Origin: Phycisphaeraceae bacterium
GTDB lineage: Bacteria; Planctomycetota; Phycisphaerae; Phycisphaerales; UBA1924
Direction: 5' to 3'
DNA length: 64,000 nt
Assembly: GCA_020639155.1 (NCBI GenBank)
Contig: JACKHF010000001.1
Coordinates: 682,001-746,000 of the forward strand
The position numbers were made by a program, and so were the translations under genes. Under the pieces are notes generated by a model, which searched no databases, was not told where the DNA came from, and was given only the letters and a program-made list of their open reading frames with translations. Below, piece by piece: positions 60,988 through 64,000 of the stretch. The number at the start of each line of letters is the position of its first letter. Position 1 is the first letter of the stretch.

Positions 60988-61356
60988 GTGAGCTCTGAGC
61001 TACAACAACTTCTTCAAGCACTTGCGCTCGTCCGCGACGGACGGAGTTGGAAGATCGGCGATATTGGTATGAGCAACTCGGCAGATTCGGACACACTCTC
61101 ACTGGGAATGGAATCGCATGTTCTTGACTTGCACCGCATCACTCGACAGAGCGCGTTACGTGAGCTTCACGAGTTGAAGCAGATCTACGAACGCATGCTG
61201 GAGCTTTGCCCCAATCTTCTTGAGATTGCTGGAAAGCACAGAGTCGCATTGTGGTTGTATTTCGGTGTTGGCCATCACTACCACATGCCTGTCTGCTCAG
61301 AGATCGACGGGCATATAACGTGGGAAGCAGATCATCTGAAGACCGCGCGTTCTTAG
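60988..61356 (+). CDS. Small hypothetical protein
   Basis: Protein of 122 residues with a GTG start, 12 bases after the previous gene. It is mainly helical with no signal or membrane segment, including LRELHELKQIYERMLELCPNLL, and a histidine-rich spot VGHHYHMP near residue 97. No family is recognised. It probably shares a transcript with the preceding small gene. It converges with the MoxR gene, leaving a gap of ten bases. Confidence 0.5.
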   Translation: MSSELQQLLQALALVRDGRSWKIGDIGMSNSADSDTLSLGMESHVLDLHRITRQSALRELHELKQIYERMLELCPNLLEIAGKHRVALWLYFGVGHHYHMPVCSEIDGHITWEADHLKTARS

Positions 61357-61366
61357 GGTGTCCACA

Positions 61367-62422
61367 TCATCCCACCACAAGGTCCATGTTCTTGCGGTCG
61401 CGTGCGCTCATGCCATCCGTCGGGATGTCCTTGAGCATCGCGTCGATGATCATGTCCGACGTGATCTGGTCTGCGTCAGCGGAGTAGTTTGGCATGATGC
61501 GATGGCGGAGCACGGGGCGTGCCACCTTGCGCACGTGCTCGGTTGTCACCTGACCCGTGCCATCCACAACTGCGCACGCTTTGGCCGCTGATATCAACGC
61601 TTCGCTTGCGCGCGGACCCGCGCCCCACGAGAGATACTCGCGCGCCATCTCCGGGCGCGGCATGTCCCCGTCCTGCGGCTCATTGATGCGCGTTGCGCGC
61701 ACGAGCCGCAGTGCATAGCTGATAACATGATCCGGCACGGGGCACTGCTGCACAAGCTTCTGGATGCGTGCAAGCTTCTCTGCATCAATGATCTTCGTGA
61801 TCTCGATAGACTCGCGCATCGCGCTACGACGGACGATCTCCGCTTCTTCTTCCGCGGTTGGGTACCCGATGTGGATCTGGAACATGAATCGGTCAAGCTG
61901 CGCTTCGGGAAGCGGGTATGTGCCCTCCTGCTCGATGGGGTTCTGCGTTGCAAGCACAAAGAATGGATCAGGCAGCATGTGCTGCTGACCGCCGATTGTC
62001 ACGTGACGTTCCTGCATCGCTTCAAGGAGCGCTGCCTGCGTCTTGGGTGGCGTGCGGTTAATCTCATCGGCAAGCACAACATTCGCAAAGATGGGACCCC
62101 GCACGAACTGCAGCGATCGCGAACCGGTCGTCTTATCCTCCTGGATCATCTCGGTCCCGGTGATGTCCGACGGCATCAGATCCGGAGTGAACTGGATGCG
62201 CGCAAACGACATTGAGAGTGTGCGCGCGATCGTGGAGATCAGCAGCGTCTTTGCAAGCCCGGGCACGCCAACGAGCAGCCCGTGCGATCTGCACAGCATG
62301 CACAGCAGGATCTGATCAACCACGTCGTTCTGCCCGACGATCACCTTGTGGATCTCAGCACGAAGCTGATCGAACGAGGCCTTTGCCTCGGTAAGCTGTT
62401 GCATCGCGGACTGGTCGGTCAT
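61367..62422 (-). CDS. MoxR-family AAA ATPase
   Basis: ATPase of 351 residues. The ATG at 62422 has GGGGAG upstream. Walker A is GVPGLAKT (52-59), Walker B VVLADEINR, sensor 1 LATQNPIEQ, and the EGTYPLPEAQLDRF segment is typical of MoxR. The C terminus holds the lid domain (YLSWGAGPRASEALISAAK). MoxR proteins act as chaperones for activation of partner proteins, usually with von Willebrand A or DUF58 genes beside them. No such partner is adjacent here, so this copy appears solitary within the window. Confidence 0.95.
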   Translation of the reverse strand: MTDQSAMQQLTEAKASFDQLRAEIHKVIVGQNDVVDQILLCMLCRSHGLLVGVPGLAKTLLISTIARTLSMSFARIQFTPDLMPSDITGTEMIQEDKTTGSRSLQFVRGPIFANVVLADEINRTPPKTQAALLEAMQERHVTIGGQQHMLPDPFFVLATQNPIEQEGTYPLPEAQLDRFMFQIHIGYPTAEEEAEIVRRSAMRESIEITKIIDAEKLARIQKLVQQCPVPDHVISYALRLVRATRINEPQDGDMPRPEMAREYLSWGAGPRASEALISAAKACAVVDGTGQVTTEHVRKVARPVLRHRIMPNYSADADQITSDMIIDAMLKDIPTDGMSARDRKNMDLVVG

Positions 62423-62636
62423 CTGCAATCTCCCCTTGGTAAATACGCCAGCGTAGGGATCGGCATAATTGCAGGGATTCTCGCAATCACCAATCCCGAA
62501 ACCCGCATGATCGCGGGAAATACAGGTGCCACACTGGTTCGGCTCCCCCTCTGTAGAAATATACGCTCAAGCCGGTGCGCAGATTCCGCGTGTCTTGAGA
62601 TTCAACCAGTTGTGGCACAGTTCACTACACTGTCTG

Positions 62637-62948
62637 GTGTCCCAGCCAGCCCACGCAATCATCGAGCCCGATCCGGATCATGCAGACGCGATCCGCATCC
62701 GCGTCAAAGCAGTCCCGGGCGCAAAGCAGGATGCCATCGCGGGTATTCTTGGTGATCGATTGAAAGTTCGCGTCAGCGCAGCGCCCGAGGGCGGGAAAGC
62801 AAACAAAGCGATCTGCGAACTGCTCGCGCGTGTGCTCAAATGCAAGCCGCGCGATGTCGAGATCATCTCTGGGCACACGAATCCCGAGAAGCTTGTGCGC
62901 ATACAGCACGCAACACCTGCAGACGCAAGCCGTCTTCTCAAAGGCTAA
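62637..62948 (+). CDS. DUF167 (YggU-like) protein
   Basis: Protein of 103 residues assuming the GTG at 62637; the frame is open upstream, where an ATG at 62526 would add 37 residues that do not resemble the family. The domain has IRIRVKAVPGAKQDAIAGI, LKVRVSAAPEGGKANKAICELLA and VEIISGHTNPEKLVRI, the three conserved stretches of DUF167. Cytoplasmic; the function is not established. It is divergent from MoxR. Confidence 0.85.
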   Translation: MSQPAHAIIEPDPDHADAIRIRVKAVPGAKQDAIAGILGDRLKVRVSAAPEGGKANKAICELLARVLKCKPRDVEIISGHTNPEKLVRIQHATPADASRLLKG

Positions 62949-62966
62949 AGCAACGAAGCTGCTTGC

Positions 62967-63149
62967 TTACTTCTTGTCTTCATCGAAGATGGCATCGGAG
63001 GTCTCTTCCGCGCCGTGGCTGACACCTGAGCCGGCTGCCTGAAGATCCTTGCCCACACCCTTGACGGTGTTGCACGCGGAAAGAACACCAGCTGCAAGCA
63101 TGAGCAGCGCGGTCAGAGCCAGGGAACGATTGAGGGTGTTGCGTTTCAT
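62967..63149 (-). CDS. Entericidin-like small lipoprotein
   Basis: Protein of 60 residues; GGAGA precedes the ATG at 63149. A signal peptide ends at a lipobox LSAC (C25 or so), followed by NTVKGVGKDLQAAGSGVSHGAEET. This matches the EcnA/B entericidin type, small lipoproteins of uncertain physiological role. It is alone, with the DUF167 gene convergent and the radical SAM gene divergent. Confidence 0.85.
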   Translation of the reverse strand: MKRNTLNRSLALTALLMLAAGVLSACNTVKGVGKDLQAAGSGVSHGAEETSDAIFDEDKK

Positions 63150-63226
63150 GTGTTGAGTCTCCAAAGGGTTGTGGTGAGATTGTATTATCTGACGACCAGC
63201 AAGGGTGCTATAGCCAGTAGAGCGTC

Positions 63227-63255
63227 TTGACAGTCTTGTTTGTTTGTATTATGAT
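63227..63255 (+). promoter_or_regulatory. Strong sigma-70 promoter of the radical SAM gene
   Basis: TTGACA (63227-63232), a 17-base spacer and TATGAT (63250-63255) form a near-consensus pair. The ATG at 63261 starts six bases after the -10, so the transcript probably begins at or next to the start codon (leaderless). Confidence 0.7.
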
Positions 63256-63260
63256 CGGGT

Positions 63261-64000
63261 ATGTCAAAGCCCAGATCGGCAACTCCCACCAATCAGCCCG
63301 ATGCTGACCATGCTTACGCCGACGCAATCACCGGCGGTCTAGCCCGCGGGCGTGGATCCCAGATCAATCCCGGAAACCGGTTCGACGGGATCAGGCTGCA
63401 TGTGCTCGGCGAGTTTCTCGACGAGGAGATCAACGAGGCTGACGGCACCTCCACACAGCACAAGACAAAGGTGATTGCTGACGCGACGCGCACCATCATC
63501 AACCGCGTCGATGCGCCGGACATTCCGTTCATGTGGACGATCAACCCGTACCGCGGGTGCGAACACGGTTGTACGTACTGCTACGCGCGCCCGACGCACG
63601 AGAATCTTGGGATGTCGTGCGGGCTCGACTTTGAGACAAAGATCGTCGCAAAGTTCGATGCGCCGGATCTTTTGCGCAAGGAGCTGGCAAAGTCTACATG
63701 GGCGTGCCAGCCGATTGTGATGTCGGGCGTGACTGATGCATACCAGCCGATCGAGCGCAAGCTGCGCATCACGCGCGGGATTCTCGAGGTGCTGACCGAG
63801 TGCAAGCATCCTATCTCGATCATTACGAAGAATGCCCTGATCCAGCGTGATATCGATCTGCTCTCGCAGCTTGCGAAGATCAATGCGACGCGCGTTGCCA
63901 TCAGCCTCACATCACTCGATCCGCATCTGACAATGAAGATGGAGCCGCGCACCGCGAGCCCGAAGAAACGTCTCGAAACCATCCGCGCATTGTCTGATGC
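63261..64000 (+). CDS. Radical SAM protein, PA0069 family (partial, runs off the window)
   Basis: Open from the ATG at 63261 to the window end with no stop, so at least 246 residues. The radical SAM cluster motif is NPYRGCEHGCTYCYARPTHE (CxxxCxxC), preceded by an N-terminal segment with GRGSQINPGNRF. DFETKIVAKFDAPDLLRKEL and ITKNALIQRDIDLL are typical of PA0069/Rv2578c-type proteins related to spore photoproduct lyases. The substrate is unknown. A near-consensus promoter lies directly upstream and no ribosome-binding site is present, suggesting leaderless translation. Confidence 0.9.
   Translation, partial: MSKPRSATPTNQPDADHAYADAITGGLARGRGSQINPGNRFDGIRLHVLGEFLDEEINEADGTSTQHKTKVIADATRTIINRVDAPDIPFMWTINPYRGCEHGCTYCYARPTHENLGMSCGLDFETKIVAKFDAPDLLRKELAKSTWACQPIVMSGVTDAYQPIERKLRITRGILEVLTECKHPISIITKNALIQRDIDLLSQLAKINATRVAISLTSLDPHLTMKMEPRTASPKKRLETIRALSD

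Overview
The window looks like chromosomal DNA of a planctomycete, most likely class Phycisphaerae. This is inferred, not proven. The pointers are fifteen secreted proteins ending in a two-repeat, six-cysteine 'GC-type' dockerin, DUF1559-like prepilins with a late DG motif, a moderate base composition, and an unlinked sucD. No rRNA, tRNA, CRISPR array, transposase or phage gene was seen.

Layout. 0-11 kb: mixed housekeeping and small genes: DUF5946, sucD, a methyltransferase, a relic dockerin, an exported MsrB-MsrA fusion, an ArsR/SRPBCC pair with a palindromic operator, a Cdd1-like gene, a PH-domain membrane protein, a DUF11 lipoprotein, a PstS-like binding protein and a lipoprotein. 11-31 kb (minus strand): eight dockerin proteins carrying beta-propeller, FG-GAP, metzincin, BNR, subtilisin, long-repeat and M64 domains. 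Intrinsic terminators divide this block, and 23.0-15.6 kb reads as one four-gene operon. 31-34.8 kb: an ECF sigma factor with a DUF6768-like partner, sulfate adenylyltransferase and a sulfotransferase. 34.8-41.0 kb (minus strand): two tandem paralogous three-gene cassettes, each with a secreted protein X, a ten-cysteine secreted peptide Y, and a MauE/DoxX-type membrane domain fused to a type IV prepilin (Z). 41.9-44.5 kb: APS kinase, a membrane protein and a CysQ-type nucleotidase. 44.7-53.5 kb (plus strand): six more dockerin proteins. 53.5-58 kb: guanylate kinase, a zinc-ribbon protein and three tandem prepilins, the third broken by one in-frame stop. 58-64 kb: a dockerin variant that has lost four of six cysteines, small proteins, a MoxR ATPase, DUF167, an entericidin-like lipoprotein and the start of a radical SAM protein.

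How the parts may work together. The dockerin proteins look like one exported set of proteases and beta-rich binding or structural proteins that share a sorting or anchoring module. The sulfur genes (sat, cysC, cysQ-like, sulfotransferase) form a PAPS make, use and recycle set that brackets the X-Y-Z cassettes. The best candidate for an undescribed system is the duplicated X-Y-Z cassette: a redox-type membrane domain placed before an internal prepilin cleavage site, next to a peptide with ten precisely spaced cysteines and a six-glycine tail. Domain names come from motif recognition only; no database search was run.
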